From Clostridia bacterium (GTDB lineage Bacteria; Bacillota; Clostridia; Oscillospirales; CAG-382): a stretch of 40,057 nucleotides of DNA. Positions 15,021-22,709 of this stretch are shown piece by piece; the stretch's first letter is position 1, and every line of letters begins with the position of its first letter. The translations under genes and the position numbers were made by a program. The DNA is taken from assembly GCA_017620655.1 (NCBI GenBank), contig JAGAUT010000076.1, forward strand, positions 1-40,057, read 5' to 3'. The notes under the pieces are model-generated. The model saw only the letters and a list, made by a program, of their open reading frames with translations. It was not told the origin of the DNA and did no database searches.

Positions 15021-15775
15021 TAGAGAAGTGCGGAGGAATCTCCGTCAAGGTAGAGAATTGCGTTGGGGTGGTTTCTGAGTGCTGTTGCGGGACATTCTGT
15101 GCTTATTTCGCCGTTAAGTGTTCTCTTTACGGCATTTGCCTTTGTGGGAGCAGGAACTATACAGAATGCGTAGGGTGCTTTCATAAGTGTAGGACAGGTA
15201 AGTGTGATTGCATGTGTGGGAACAAGGTCGATAGATGCAAAGCATCCGTCGTTAACCTGCTGATTTCTGCACACTTCGTCAAGCTTTACAGGCTTTGCAA
15301 TCTTGGGATCGTTAAAGTCTGCAACGGGCGGGTCGTTGAATGCAATGTGGCCGTTTTCACCGATACCCATAACAACGATGTCTGTGGGATTTGCCGCAAG
15401 AAGCTTGCCGTATCTTTCACATTCTGCCTCGGGGTCGGTTGCTGTGCAGTCGATAAGGTTCACGCTCTTAAAGGGAACTTTGCCGAAAATGTGGTCAACG
15501 AGGAAGTTGCCGAAGCCCTGGGGTGCATCCTTAGACAGACCTATATATTCGTCCATGTGGTAAGCGTTGATTCTGTTCCATTCAATATCGGAATTGATAA
15601 GAGATGCGAGAACATCGTTCTGGCTGGGAGCCGCAGCGAAAATCATGTTGATTTCGTCTTTTTCGGAAAGGAGCTCTACGATTTTGTCGTGGATGTCTTT
15701 GGCTGCGCATGCGCCCATTTCATCTCTTGTGGGGAAAATCTTGACATCAAGATTGTCTACTTTCATTGTTTTCAT
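15020..15775 (-). CDS. nagB: Glucosamine-6-phosphate deaminase family protein (NagB-like)
   Basis: NagB converts glucosamine-6-P to fructose-6-P and ammonia. The 251-residue protein has the family fold marks AYHMDEYIGL (Asp75) and GIGENGHIAFND (residues 137-148, with His143). In E. coli NagB the ring-opening triad is Asp141-His143-Glu148. Here the equivalent positions read Asn141, His143 and Asp148, and the following PPVADFNDP segment differs from classical NagB. Asn at the first position is common in Firmicutes; Asp at the third is less usual. It is coupled to nagA, which supports the standard role, but an altered substrate is possible. AGGAG lies 8 nt before the first ATG. Confidence 0.85.
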   Translation of the reverse strand: MKTMKVDNLDVKIFPTRDEMGACAAKDIHDKIVELLSEKDEINMIFAAAPSQNDVLASLINSDIEWNRINAYHMDEYIGLSKDAPQGFGNFLVDHIFGKVPFKSVNLIDCTATDPEAECERYGKLLAANPTDIVVMGIGENGHIAFNDPPVADFNDPKIAKPVKLDEVCRNQQVNDGCFASIDLVPTHAITLTCPTLMKAPYAFCIVPAPTKANAVKRTLNGEISTECPATALRNHPNAILYLDGDSSALL

Positions 15776-15828
15776 TGTAATTTCTCCTGTTATAATTCAT
15801 GGGATGAAAATCACACACTTTGTCAAAA

Positions 15829-15947
15829 CAATCCTCCCGTCAGCCATTTGGCTGCCACCCTCCTTTACACAAGGAGGGCAAAAGGCTGTATTGCAAAATG
15901 TGGCTCCCTTGTGTAAAGGGAGCTGTCACGAAGTGACTGAGGGATTG
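15829..15947 (-). repeat. REP/MITE-like palindromic element, copy 2 (inverted)
   Basis: Contains CAGCC-ATTT-GGCTG, CCCTCCTT / AAGGAGGG, GGCTCCCTT / AAGGGAGC and GTCAC-GAA-GTGAC. This is the same four-hairpin order as 9679-9823 when read on the opposite strand. It sits between the second oxidoreductase gene and nagB, so it is probably transcribed in that operon. Confidence 0.7.
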
Positions 15948-15955
15948 TAAATGAA

Positions 15956-16870
15956 TTAGTTAAAGTCTGCAAAAGTCTTAATCTTTTCGCACTTTCCGCC
16001 GTTTTCATAAGAGCGGACAATTGCATTGAGAATAAACACGGGTGCGAAAAAGTCTTCATAGCTCTGGTGCATTTCGCCGCCTGTGAGAATTGTGTGGTAG
16101 AACATGAATTCATCCGAGAATGCCGTACCGAATTCGCAGGGTTCCTGAAGGCTGCCGTCTGCACAGTCAATGCCGGCAAAATAACGGTAGTTGCCGTTTA
16201 CATATGTACCCTTAACATCAACATTGTCATAGTTAAACAGACAGTTATAGAATTTTTCGTGCTTAACTGCAGTTACGGATTTTGGATAGTAGCCGAAGAT
16301 TTCGCACATCATCTGAACAAGGTGCTGGCTGTAGAAGAAGAATCCGCCGTATGTGGACTGTGCATCCATGGGAGCACGGATTGCACCGCCGTAAACTTCG
16401 CCCATTTCCTTGTTTTCAACAATCTTTTTATACTTCTTGATTGTTTCATAAAGTCCGCAAACCGAGCCGCCTACTACCTTTACATTGTTTTCCTTGAGTT
16501 CGTTCATAAACTTTACAGCTTCCTCTTCGGAAATTGTAATGGGCTTGTCGATGAACATGGGGATGCCCGATGCGATGTAGGGCTTTGCGTACTTATAGTG
16601 GTTGTCGCCGTGGCGTGCTGTTACGATGATACCGTCAACCTTGCCTACGAGCTCGTCATAAGAGCTCATCTTGGGAACGCCGAACATTTTACTGAGCTTT
16701 TCCATTGCAGCTTCTTCGTCGCTGTATACGCCGATTACTTCAATGTCGTTTACAACGGGCTCGGAAACCTTAACGTAGGAAGCACCGTCTTCCTTGCGTT
16801 CGCCGTATATGAACTTTAAAAATGCGTCGGCGTGAGAGTTTTCACAACCGAGAATGGCTATCTTATACAT
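15956..16870 (-). CDS. Gfo/Idh/MocA family oxidoreductase
   Basis: A 304-residue NAD(P)-dependent dehydrogenase with an N-terminal Rossmann start MYKIAILGCENSHADAFLKF. Gly-rich loop residues are reduced compared with the usual GxGxxG. The catalytic-region FIDKPITISEEEA carries the family xKP motif. The C-terminal half is the Gfo/Idh/MocA alpha/beta domain. Substrates in this family are sugars, inositols or sugar acids, and this one is not assigned. It lies downstream of another family member and upstream of nagB and nagA on the same strand. The intervening terminator-like hairpin and repeat may lower but need not stop readthrough. Confidence 0.85.
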   Translation of the reverse strand: MYKIAILGCENSHADAFLKFIYGERKEDGASYVKVSEPVVNDIEVIGVYSDEEAAMEKLSKMFGVPKMSSYDELVGKVDGIIVTARHGDNHYKYAKPYIASGIPMFIDKPITISEEEAVKFMNELKENNVKVVGGSVCGLYETIKKYKKIVENKEMGEVYGGAIRAPMDAQSTYGGFFFYSQHLVQMMCEIFGYYPKSVTAVKHEKFYNCLFNYDNVDVKGTYVNGNYRYFAGIDCADGSLQEPCEFGTAFSDEFMFYHTILTGGEMHQSYEDFFAPVFILNAIVRSYENGGKCEKIKTFADFN

Positions 16871-16904
16871 ATTTATTCATTCCTTTCACGAAATCTTATA
16901 AAAG

Positions 16905-16928
16905 CGGCGTCGCCGAGGGACGACGCCG
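16905..16928 (-). terminator. GC-rich hairpin between the two oxidoreductase genes
   Basis: CGGCGTCG / CGACGCCG is an 8-bp stem after the upstream oxidoreductase gene. On the minus strand it is followed by CTTTTA, a weak T-run. It may be a partial terminator or an mRNA-stabilising hairpin. Confidence 0.5.
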
Positions 16929-16941
16929 GATATATTTTTAA

Positions 16942-18066
16942 TTAGAATCTTACGGGAAGGGGATTCTGGGAGTGAACCGCTTCAATTACACCGATAACCT
17001 TTGCGGACATTTCGGGAGTAACTGCCAAAGGTGCGCCGTTAACGAGGGATTCATAGAAGCCGTCGTAGAAGTTCTTTGTTGCAGGGTCAAATTTGTCAAG
17101 AGCATTTTCTTCTCTCTTTGTGTGAGAAGTTGTGTCGAGGTTTGATTCTACTTTCCACTGATCTTCTTCTTCGTGAGCAACAAGCTTTTCCGAGCAGTAT
17201 GCGGGATTCTTGTTGGCATCTTCAAGAGATTCAAATACAACAGGTCTTTCGGGGTTTTCGCCGTCAACGATATACTTGAGCTTGTAACCTGCTCTTGTTG
17301 CAGACAGAGTACCTCTTGTACCCATAACCTTTACAACATAAGGTTCGGGGAATGCGTCCATTGAAGAAACTTCAACGTCAACCACGGGCTTGCCGGGAGC
17401 TGTAAGGATAACCTTTGCATAGTCATCCGAGTCACCGGAGGTAAGACCGAGAGCAAGCTTTGAGAATGCTACTTCGATGTTTTCATCAAATTCAAGGTAG
17501 TCAAGTGCAAGACCGATGGGGTGAGGACCTGTATTGTAGATACCGCCGGCAGCCTTTACCTGTACTGTCTGCCAGTCCCAGCGGCGTGCAAAGCCGTTGA
17601 ACTGAATGGAGTACTGAAGAGGTGTACCGATCTTACCGGAAGCGACGATTTCCTTGATGCCGAGGTGGAAGGGGTTTACGAATGTCTGCTGGAATGCGGC
17701 AATCATAACGCCGTTGTCTTTAGCTGTCTTGATAAGGTCGAGACATTCATAGTATGTCTTACCCATGGGCTTTTCAACAAGAACGTTGAGTCCGTGCTGT
17801 AAAAGATCCTTGGAAATGGGATAGTGCATTTCGGAATAGGAAGCATTAACAACAACGTCAATGTCCTTTCTGTCATAAAGAGCGGTGTAGTCAGCGAAAA
17901 CTTCGCAGCCGGGATATTCTTTAAGAGCTCTTTCTCTTCTGAATTCATCCTTGTCGATTACAACTGCAACTTCGTACTTTGTGTTAGCAGTACATCTGAA
18001 GAACTGACCGTGGATGTCTCTGCCGCTTCGGCCCTGACCGATAATGGCAACTCTTACCTTTTTCAT
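16942..18066 (-). CDS. Gfo/Idh/MocA family oxidoreductase
   Basis: A 374-residue NAD(P)-dependent dehydrogenase, first gene of the minus-strand sugar cluster. The Rossmann loop is IIGQGRSGRDIHG. VEKPMGKTYYECLDL holds the EKP catalytic-lysine motif, and AGGIYNTGPHPIGLALDYL is the typical substrate-site histidine segment. It is divergent from an AraC-type regulator with facing promoters, so it is a likely target. Two dehydrogenases plus NagA/NagB suggest stepwise oxidation-reduction of an amino sugar or glycoside (as in redox-assisted glycoside cleavage), but the substrate is inference only. Confidence 0.88.
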   Translation of the reverse strand: MKKVRVAIIGQGRSGRDIHGQFFRCTANTKYEVAVVIDKDEFRRERALKEYPGCEVFADYTALYDRKDIDVVVNASYSEMHYPISKDLLQHGLNVLVEKPMGKTYYECLDLIKTAKDNGVMIAAFQQTFVNPFHLGIKEIVASGKIGTPLQYSIQFNGFARRWDWQTVQVKAAGGIYNTGPHPIGLALDYLEFDENIEVAFSKLALGLTSGDSDDYAKVILTAPGKPVVDVEVSSMDAFPEPYVVKVMGTRGTLSATRAGYKLKYIVDGENPERPVVFESLEDANKNPAYCSEKLVAHEEEDQWKVESNLDTTSHTKREENALDKFDPATKNFYDGFYESLVNGAPLAVTPEMSAKVIGVIEAVHSQNPLPVRF

Positions 18067-18125
18067 GATAAATACCTTCCTTTTTTGTGAAAATAAATCT
18101 TATCAATTTTTATTTTTCTAAGTTC

Positions 18126-18154
18126 ATAATATCATGTATTTTTTGCCATGTAAA
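18126..18154 (-). promoter_or_regulatory. Promoter of the oxidoreductase-nag cluster
   Basis: On the minus strand TTTACA (18154-18149), a 17-nt spacer and TATTAT (18131-18126). It lies back to back with the araC-type promoter, their -35 boxes about 21 nt apart. Confidence 0.6.
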
Positions 18155-18175
18155 TGAAAAATGTGTAAAATACTA

Positions 18176-18204
18176 TTGCAAAAAATGTATAAGTGTGCTA
18201 TTAT
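18176..18204 (+). promoter_or_regulatory. Promoter of the AraC-family regulator gene
   Basis: TTGCAA (18176-18181), a 17-nt spacer and TATTAT (18199-18204), 23 nt before the ATG at 18228. Confidence 0.6.
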
Positions 18205-18227
18205 AGCTTTGAAAGCGGGTGAAGATT

Positions 18228-19073
18228 ATGAAAACTGTTATCGATAACGTGTTTGTTGACAACAACGTTTATTTCAATCACTTTTACGGAGAAGACATTG
18301 ATATAGAAGAATTTGCAGGCGAGCCGCACATTCACGATGTATGTGAGTTGCTGTTTGTAAAGAAGGGAAGTCCGAGATATTTTGTTGAAGGCAAAAGATA
18401 CAGGCTTTCAAAAAACACCCTTGTTTTCTCGCGTCCCGGAGACAGACACAAGATATATTTTGATGAAACCGGGCCTTATGAGAGATATAACATTCTCTAC
18501 GACGAAAAGAAAATCCCCTTTGATTTATTTACAAAGATTCCCCAGAAGCTTGATATCATCAATTTTGACGGAAATGCGGTGGTTTGCGATCTTTTCAAAA
18601 AGGCGGATTATTATTGCGAGCATTTTGAAGGCGAAAAGCTGGGACGTCTCATGATAAGTCTTGTAGAGGAAATTTTCTTCAACATTTCCATTGCCATAGA
18701 TGAAAACGAGGTGGCATACCACAGCTCGGCATCGGCAAATCCCTTTATCACCGCAGCTCTCAGCTTTATTGAGGAAAATCTTACCTCTAACCTGTCCATT
18801 GATACAATCTGCGACGAGCTTTACATAACAAAGAGCCATCTTCACCACCTGTTTATAAATCATCTGCAGATAAGTCCCAAAAAGTACATTCTGTCAAAAA
18901 GGCTGAATCTTGCGAAAAAGGCAATACGTTCAGGGCAGAAGCCCATTGAAGCCTGTATGCAGAGCGGTTTTTCCGACTACTCGACGTTTTACCGTGATTA
19001 CAAAAACTTTTTCGGGCATTGTCCTTCCGAGGAATTGAATTATGAACCCGACAGAGGTCTGACGCGGTCATAG
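18228..19073 (+). CDS. AraC-family transcriptional regulator
   Basis: A 281-residue regulator. The N-terminal cupin-type sensing domain includes EPHIHDVCELLFVKKGS and RPGDRHKIYF. The C-terminal double helix-turn-helix runs through NLSIDTICDELYITKSHLHH and ACMQSGFSDYSTFYRDYKNF. The ATG at 18228 is preferred over a GTG 9 nt upstream, because GGGTGA then lies at the right distance. It is divergent from the sugar oxidoreductases, which are its likely regulon. The cupin pocket probably binds a sugar or sugar phosphate made by that pathway. Confidence 0.9.
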   Translation: MKTVIDNVFVDNNVYFNHFYGEDIDIEEFAGEPHIHDVCELLFVKKGSPRYFVEGKRYRLSKNTLVFSRPGDRHKIYFDETGPYERYNILYDEKKIPFDLFTKIPQKLDIINFDGNAVVCDLFKKADYYCEHFEGEKLGRLMISLVEEIFFNISIAIDENEVAYHSSASANPFITAALSFIEENLTSNLSIDTICDELYITKSHLHHLFINHLQISPKKYILSKRLNLAKKAIRSGQKPIEACMQSGFSDYSTFYRDYKNFFGHCPSEELNYEPDRGLTRS

Positions 19074-19097
19074 TGCGGGGCTTACAAAAAATACATC

Positions 19098-19126
19098 TTG
19101 ACAAAATTTGAAAATGAGATTATAAT
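19098..19126 (+). promoter_or_regulatory. thrS promoter (perfect consensus)
   Basis: TTGACA (19098-19103), a 17-nt spacer and TATAAT (19121-19126) match sigma-A consensus exactly. A strong promoter is expected ahead of an attenuated leader. Confidence 0.9.
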
Positions 19127-19132
19127 TAGTAC

Positions 19133-19387
19133 ACTTAAAAGCATCTGATAAGGGACACGGGACAAGAAGGTAGTCTTGCAGAGAGCGGTGCGTTTCGGTG
19201 AAAGTGCCGTATTACGAAATCCTGTCTTACCACCCTTAAAGCTTCTTTGAGGTAACAATCAAAGACGGAATTCCCCGTTACAGGAAAAAGAGAAGAAAGT
19301 GCAGAACTTTCAATCATGGGTGGAACCGTGATAAGCTTTTAGTTTATTGCCCCGTGCTGATGTATTTCAGTACGGGTTTTTATTTTG
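19133..19387 (+). promoter_or_regulatory. T-box leader of thrS with threonine specifier ACC
   Basis: The leader holds a Stem I region with the AGAGAGC motif, a likely specifier ACC (19229-19231) followed by A, and the T-box GGGTGGAACCGTG (19318-19330). The terminator CCCGTGCTGA / TCAGTACGGG plus T-run is at 19351-19387. CATGGG (19315-19320) can pair with CCCGTG (19351-19356), which destroys the terminator, so the two folds are exclusive. Uncharged tRNA-Thr(GGU) should stabilise the antiterminator and turn on thrS. The specifier was picked by context and by the ThrRS gene that follows, not by folding. Confidence 0.9.
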
Positions 19388-19424
19388 TTATTAAAAATAT
19401 TCACCATACAAGGAGGAACCAAAA

Positions 19425-21362
19425 ATGGTAAAACTCACACTTAAAGACGGCTCTGTTATTGAATGTGCCGACGGTATCAAGGGCTACGAAGCGGCTTCTC
19501 AAATAAGCGAAGGACTCGGCAGAGCAGCTCTTGCAATGAAAAAAGACGGCGAGCTTTATGAAATCAATAAGGTAATCGAAAAGGATGCGGTTGTAGAATT
19601 CGTAACCTTTAACGATGACGAAGGCAAGAAGGTTTACAGACACACAGCGGCGCATGTTCTTGCACAGGCTGTAAAGAGACTTTTCCCCGATGCAATTCTC
19701 GCATTCGGTCCTGCAACAGACGAAGGCTTCTTCTACGACGTTGACGTAAATGTTTCGGTAACACCAGAAGTTCTTGAAAAGCTCGAAGGCGAAATGAAGA
19801 AGATTATCAAGGAAAATATTCCCATAGTAAGAAGCGTTGTTTCCAAAGAAGAAGCAAAGGCTCTTATGACAGAGAGAAAAGAAGTCTATAAGGTTGAACA
19901 CATCGACGAACTCGACGACGGTGCTGAAATTTCCCTTTATACACAGGGCGAATTTGTTGACCTTTGTGCAGGTCCTCACCTCACTTCCACAGGCAAACTC
20001 AAGGCAGTAAAGCTTACACAGTGTACAGGTGCGTACCTCCACGGTGATTCCAAGAACAAGATGCTTCAGAGAATCTACGGCACTGCATTCCCCAAGAACG
20101 CAGACCTTGAAGAGTACCTTGCAATGAAGGAGGAAGCAAAGAAGAGAGACCACAACAAGCTGGGACGCGAGCTTGAAATCTTCACAACCGTTGACACCAT
20201 CGGTCAGGGTCTTCCCATAATGCTTCCCAAGGGAACAAAGATTATCCAGACACTTCAGAGATGGGTTGAAGATACGGAAGAAGAACTCGGCTGGGTAAGA
20301 ACAAAGACTCCTCTTATGGCAAAGAGCGACCTTTACAAGATTTCGGGCCACTGGGATCACTACAAGGAAGGTATGTTTGTTCTCGGCGAAGAGGAAGACG
20401 GCAAGGAATGCTTTGCACTCCGTCCCATGACATGCCCCTTCCAGTATCAGGCATATCTCAACAGAGCTCGTTCCTACAGAGACCTTCCCATGCGTCTTGC
20501 CGAAACATCAACTCTCTTCAGAAATGAAGATTCCGGCGAAATGCACGGTCTTATCAGAGTTCGTCAGTTTACAATTTCCGAAGGTCACCTCATGTGTACT
20601 CCCGAACAGCTTGAGGACGAATTCCGCGGCTGTCTTGAAGTTGCAATCATGATGCTTAAGACTCTCGGTCTTTACGAGGATGTTTCTTACAGATTCTCCC
20701 AGTGGGATCCCAACAACAAGGAAAAGTACATCGGTACAGATGCAGACTGGGACGAAGCTCAAGGTATGATGAAGAAGATCCTTGACAACATCGGTCTTGA
20801 CTACAAGATTGGTATCGGCGAAGCTGCGTTCTACGGTCCTAAGCTTGATATCCAGATTAAGAATGTACACGGTAAGGAAGATACACTTATCACTATCCAG
20901 ATTGACCAGTTCAATGCTGAAAAGTTCGGCATGGAATACGTTGATAAGGACGGCGAAAAGAAGAGACCTTACATCATCCACAGAACATCTATCGGCTGTT
21001 ATGAAAGAACACTTGCACTTCTTATTGAAAAGTACGCAGGTGCATTCCCCACATGGCTTGCTCCCACACAGGTAAAGCTTCTTCCCATCGGTCCTTCTCA
21101 GCATGAATATGCAAGAGAAGTAATGAAGACTCTAAAGAGCGCAGGCATCAGATGCGAGCTTGACGACAGAAATGAAAAGATCGGCTACAAGATCCGTGAA
21201 GCACAGCTTGAAAAGGGTCCTTATATGCTTGTTATCGGCGAAAAGGAAATGGAAGCAGGTGCAGTTGCCGTACGTTCCAGAAAGAACGGCGACATGGGTG
21301 CTGTATCCTCCGATGAATTCCTCAAGAATATTCTCAAAGAAATCGCAGATAAGGCTTTATAA
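19425..21362 (+). CDS. thrS: Threonyl-tRNA synthetase
   Basis: Charges tRNA-Thr and edits misactivated serine. The 645-residue protein has the full bacterial layout. An N-terminal TGS domain comes first, then an editing domain with His73-x3-His77 (HTAAH) and CAGPH. The class II catalytic core follows (motif 2 near RLAETSTLFRNEDSGEMHGL, RPMTCPFQYQAY, motif 3 near IHRTSIGCYERTLALLIE), then the anticodon-binding domain (QVKLLPIG). AAGGAGG lies 8 nt before the ATG. Expression is controlled by the T-box leader, and a strong terminator follows. Confidence 0.97.
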   Translation: MVKLTLKDGSVIECADGIKGYEAASQISEGLGRAALAMKKDGELYEINKVIEKDAVVEFVTFNDDEGKKVYRHTAAHVLAQAVKRLFPDAILAFGPATDEGFFYDVDVNVSVTPEVLEKLEGEMKKIIKENIPIVRSVVSKEEAKALMTERKEVYKVEHIDELDDGAEISLYTQGEFVDLCAGPHLTSTGKLKAVKLTQCTGAYLHGDSKNKMLQRIYGTAFPKNADLEEYLAMKEEAKKRDHNKLGRELEIFTTVDTIGQGLPIMLPKGTKIIQTLQRWVEDTEEELGWVRTKTPLMAKSDLYKISGHWDHYKEGMFVLGEEEDGKECFALRPMTCPFQYQAYLNRARSYRDLPMRLAETSTLFRNEDSGEMHGLIRVRQFTISEGHLMCTPEQLEDEFRGCLEVAIMMLKTLGLYEDVSYRFSQWDPNNKEKYIGTDADWDEAQGMMKKILDNIGLDYKIGIGEAAFYGPKLDIQIKNVHGKEDTLITIQIDQFNAEKFGMEYVDKDGEKKRPYIIHRTSIGCYERTLALLIEKYAGAFPTWLAPTQVKLLPIGPSQHEYAREVMKTLKSAGIRCELDDRNEKIGYKIREAQLEKGPYMLVIGEKEMEAGAVAVRSRKNGDMGAVSSDEFLKNILKEIADKAL

Positions 21363-21381
21363 TTCAACAATGACAAAACAA

Positions 21382-21407
21382 ATCCCCGACGGCTGTCGGG
21401 GATTTTT
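21382..21407. terminator. Terminator between thrS and the convergent ECF gene
   Basis: A 9-bp stem ATCCCCGAC / GTCGGGGAT with loop GGCT is followed by a T-run on the plus strand and T-rich sequence on the minus strand. It can serve both genes. Confidence 0.85.
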
Positions 21408-21947
21408 CTATGCTCTGATTTTTGCAAGGATTCTGACGATGGGCGGGATGACGACCCATTGAATCAAAATGCCGATAAAGCCTGCCGGAATTGACAGGAG
21501 TGCCAGGTTTACGCTTATTCCTTTTGCCGTTATTCCGAGGATGTTTACGGCGAGAAATGTACATAGAAGATTTGCAAGCCGTCCGAGAATCTGTGCGCAG
21601 ACGAGCGATGCATAAATGGATGCGGTTTTTGACTTGATTCTTGAAGAAAACAGCCTTGAAAACAGCCCCGACGAAAGTCCGTAAACGGCAAGCTCAATAC
21701 ACATGAACGGCATCTTGAAAACGGTGGGCATGTTGGTTATAAAACAGCTGAGCATGGGAGAAAGAACTCCCGTGATAACTCCGCATACGGGCGAAACAAG
21801 AAGCCCTGCAATAAGTACGGGTATGTGCATCGGCAGAAAGGTCTGTCCCGATATTGCACCGAAGGCATGGAAAATCATGGGAAAAAGCACCCCGAGAGCC
21901 GTAAAAAAACCCGAGTAAATGATTGTTTTTGTCGCTGTGTTTTTCAT
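21408..21947 (-). CDS. ECF transporter S component-like membrane protein
   Basis: A 180-residue hydrophobic protein with about six membrane segments. Segments such as YSGFFTALGVLFPMIFHAFG and FLPMHIPVLIAGLLVSPVCG match the S-component pattern of a small N-terminal helix followed by a gated substrate pocket. A MetPro-rich loop lies in NMPTVFKMPFMCIEL. The vitamin or other substrate is not clear, and no riboswitch is upstream, since the promoter lies only about 20 nt before the ATG. AAGGATG is the ribosome site. ECF energising subunits are not in this window. Confidence 0.8.
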   Translation of the reverse strand: MKNTATKTIIYSGFFTALGVLFPMIFHAFGAISGQTFLPMHIPVLIAGLLVSPVCGVITGVLSPMLSCFITNMPTVFKMPFMCIELAVYGLSSGLFSRLFSSRIKSKTASIYASLVCAQILGRLANLLCTFLAVNILGITAKGISVNLALLSIPAGFIGILIQWVVIPPIVRILAKIRA

Positions 21948-21967
21948 AGTGTCACATCCTTGTGTCA

Positions 21968-21996
21968 ATTTTATCACGCTTTGGCGGATTTGTAAA
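21968..21996 (-). promoter_or_regulatory. Promoter of the ECF S-component gene
   Basis: On the minus strand TTTACA (21996-21991), a 17-nt spacer and TAAAAT (21973-21968). The expected transcript start lies close to the ribosome site, so there is no room for a riboswitch. Confidence 0.6.
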
Positions 21997-22208
21997 CCGT
22001 GTTTGCGATTTTATTATAGACTCACGCCGCCGTGTATTCAAGCAAATATGCTTATAATGATGGCAAATGTGGATAAATCGGGCGAGTTTTGCCAATGTGC
22101 CGTGTTTTGTGGTGCATTGTTTACGTTCCATTAAAGATTTAATAACTATTGAAGAATATAATATAATAAATATTTATACTTTAAAATAATGTAAAAGGGG
22201 AAATATAC

Positions 22209-22709
22209 ATGGATAAGGGACTCAAAAACAAGGTTCTCTCCCTCATAGAAGGCGATGCAAGACTTTCAAAGGAAAGAATTGCGGTTATGCTTGACGAGCC
22301 TGTCGAAGCCATAGCACAGACAATAGAAGAACTTGAAAATGATGGTGTTGTCCTCGGCTACAAGGCACTTGTTGACTGGGACAAAACAGACAGAGAATAT
22401 GTGACAGCTCTCATCGAGCTCAAGGTTACTCCTCAGAGAGACAGAGGATTTGAAAAGGTTGCTGAGAGAATTTCAAACTATCCCGAAGTAAAGGATATGT
22501 ACCTTATGTCGGGTGCGTATGACTATTGTGTTATTATCGAAGGCAAGACCATGAAACAGGTGGCACTCTTTGTCGCCGAAAAGCTTGCGACTATTGAAAA
22601 CGTAATTTCCACAAGCACTCACTTTGTTCTAAGAAAATACAAGAACAACGGTGTTTCTTTCGGACAGGGTGAAGACGACAGCGTAGATGAAAGAGGTAAT
22701 ATAAACTGA
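22209..22709 (+). CDS. Lrp/AsnC-family transcriptional regulator
   Basis: A 166-residue regulator with an N-terminal winged helix (LSLIEGDARLSKERIAVMLD) and a C-terminal RAM effector domain (EYVTALIELKVTPQRDRGFE, then DMYLMSGAYDYCVIIEGKTM). It is the first gene of an operon with an aminotransferase, a DUF362 protein and metA, and it overlaps the aminotransferase gene by one base (TGATG). An amino acid (perhaps methionine or the aminotransferase product) may be the effector, but this is inference. The ribosome site is AAAGGGGAAA. The upstream DNA is very AT-rich and no clear promoter was fixed. Confidence 0.9.
   Translation: MDKGLKNKVLSLIEGDARLSKERIAVMLDEPVEAIAQTIEELENDGVVLGYKALVDWDKTDREYVTALIELKVTPQRDRGFEKVAERISNYPEVKDMYLMSGAYDYCVIIEGKTMKQVALFVAEKLATIENVISTSTHFVLRKYKNNGVSFGQGEDDSVDERGNIN

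Noticed and set aside
9679..15947. CRISPR array from the repeated hairpins
   Set aside because: Repeats are few, long, inverted and 6 kb apart, with no spacers or cas genes.
18219..18227. GTG start three codons upstream of the AraC-type ATG
   Set aside because: The GTG lies within the GGGTGA that serves as ribosome site for the ATG at 18228.
19401..20360. 319-residue minus-strand frame over thrS
   Set aside because: Shadow of the thrS coding frame with cysteine/phenylalanine-rich composition; it has no start signal and no family match.
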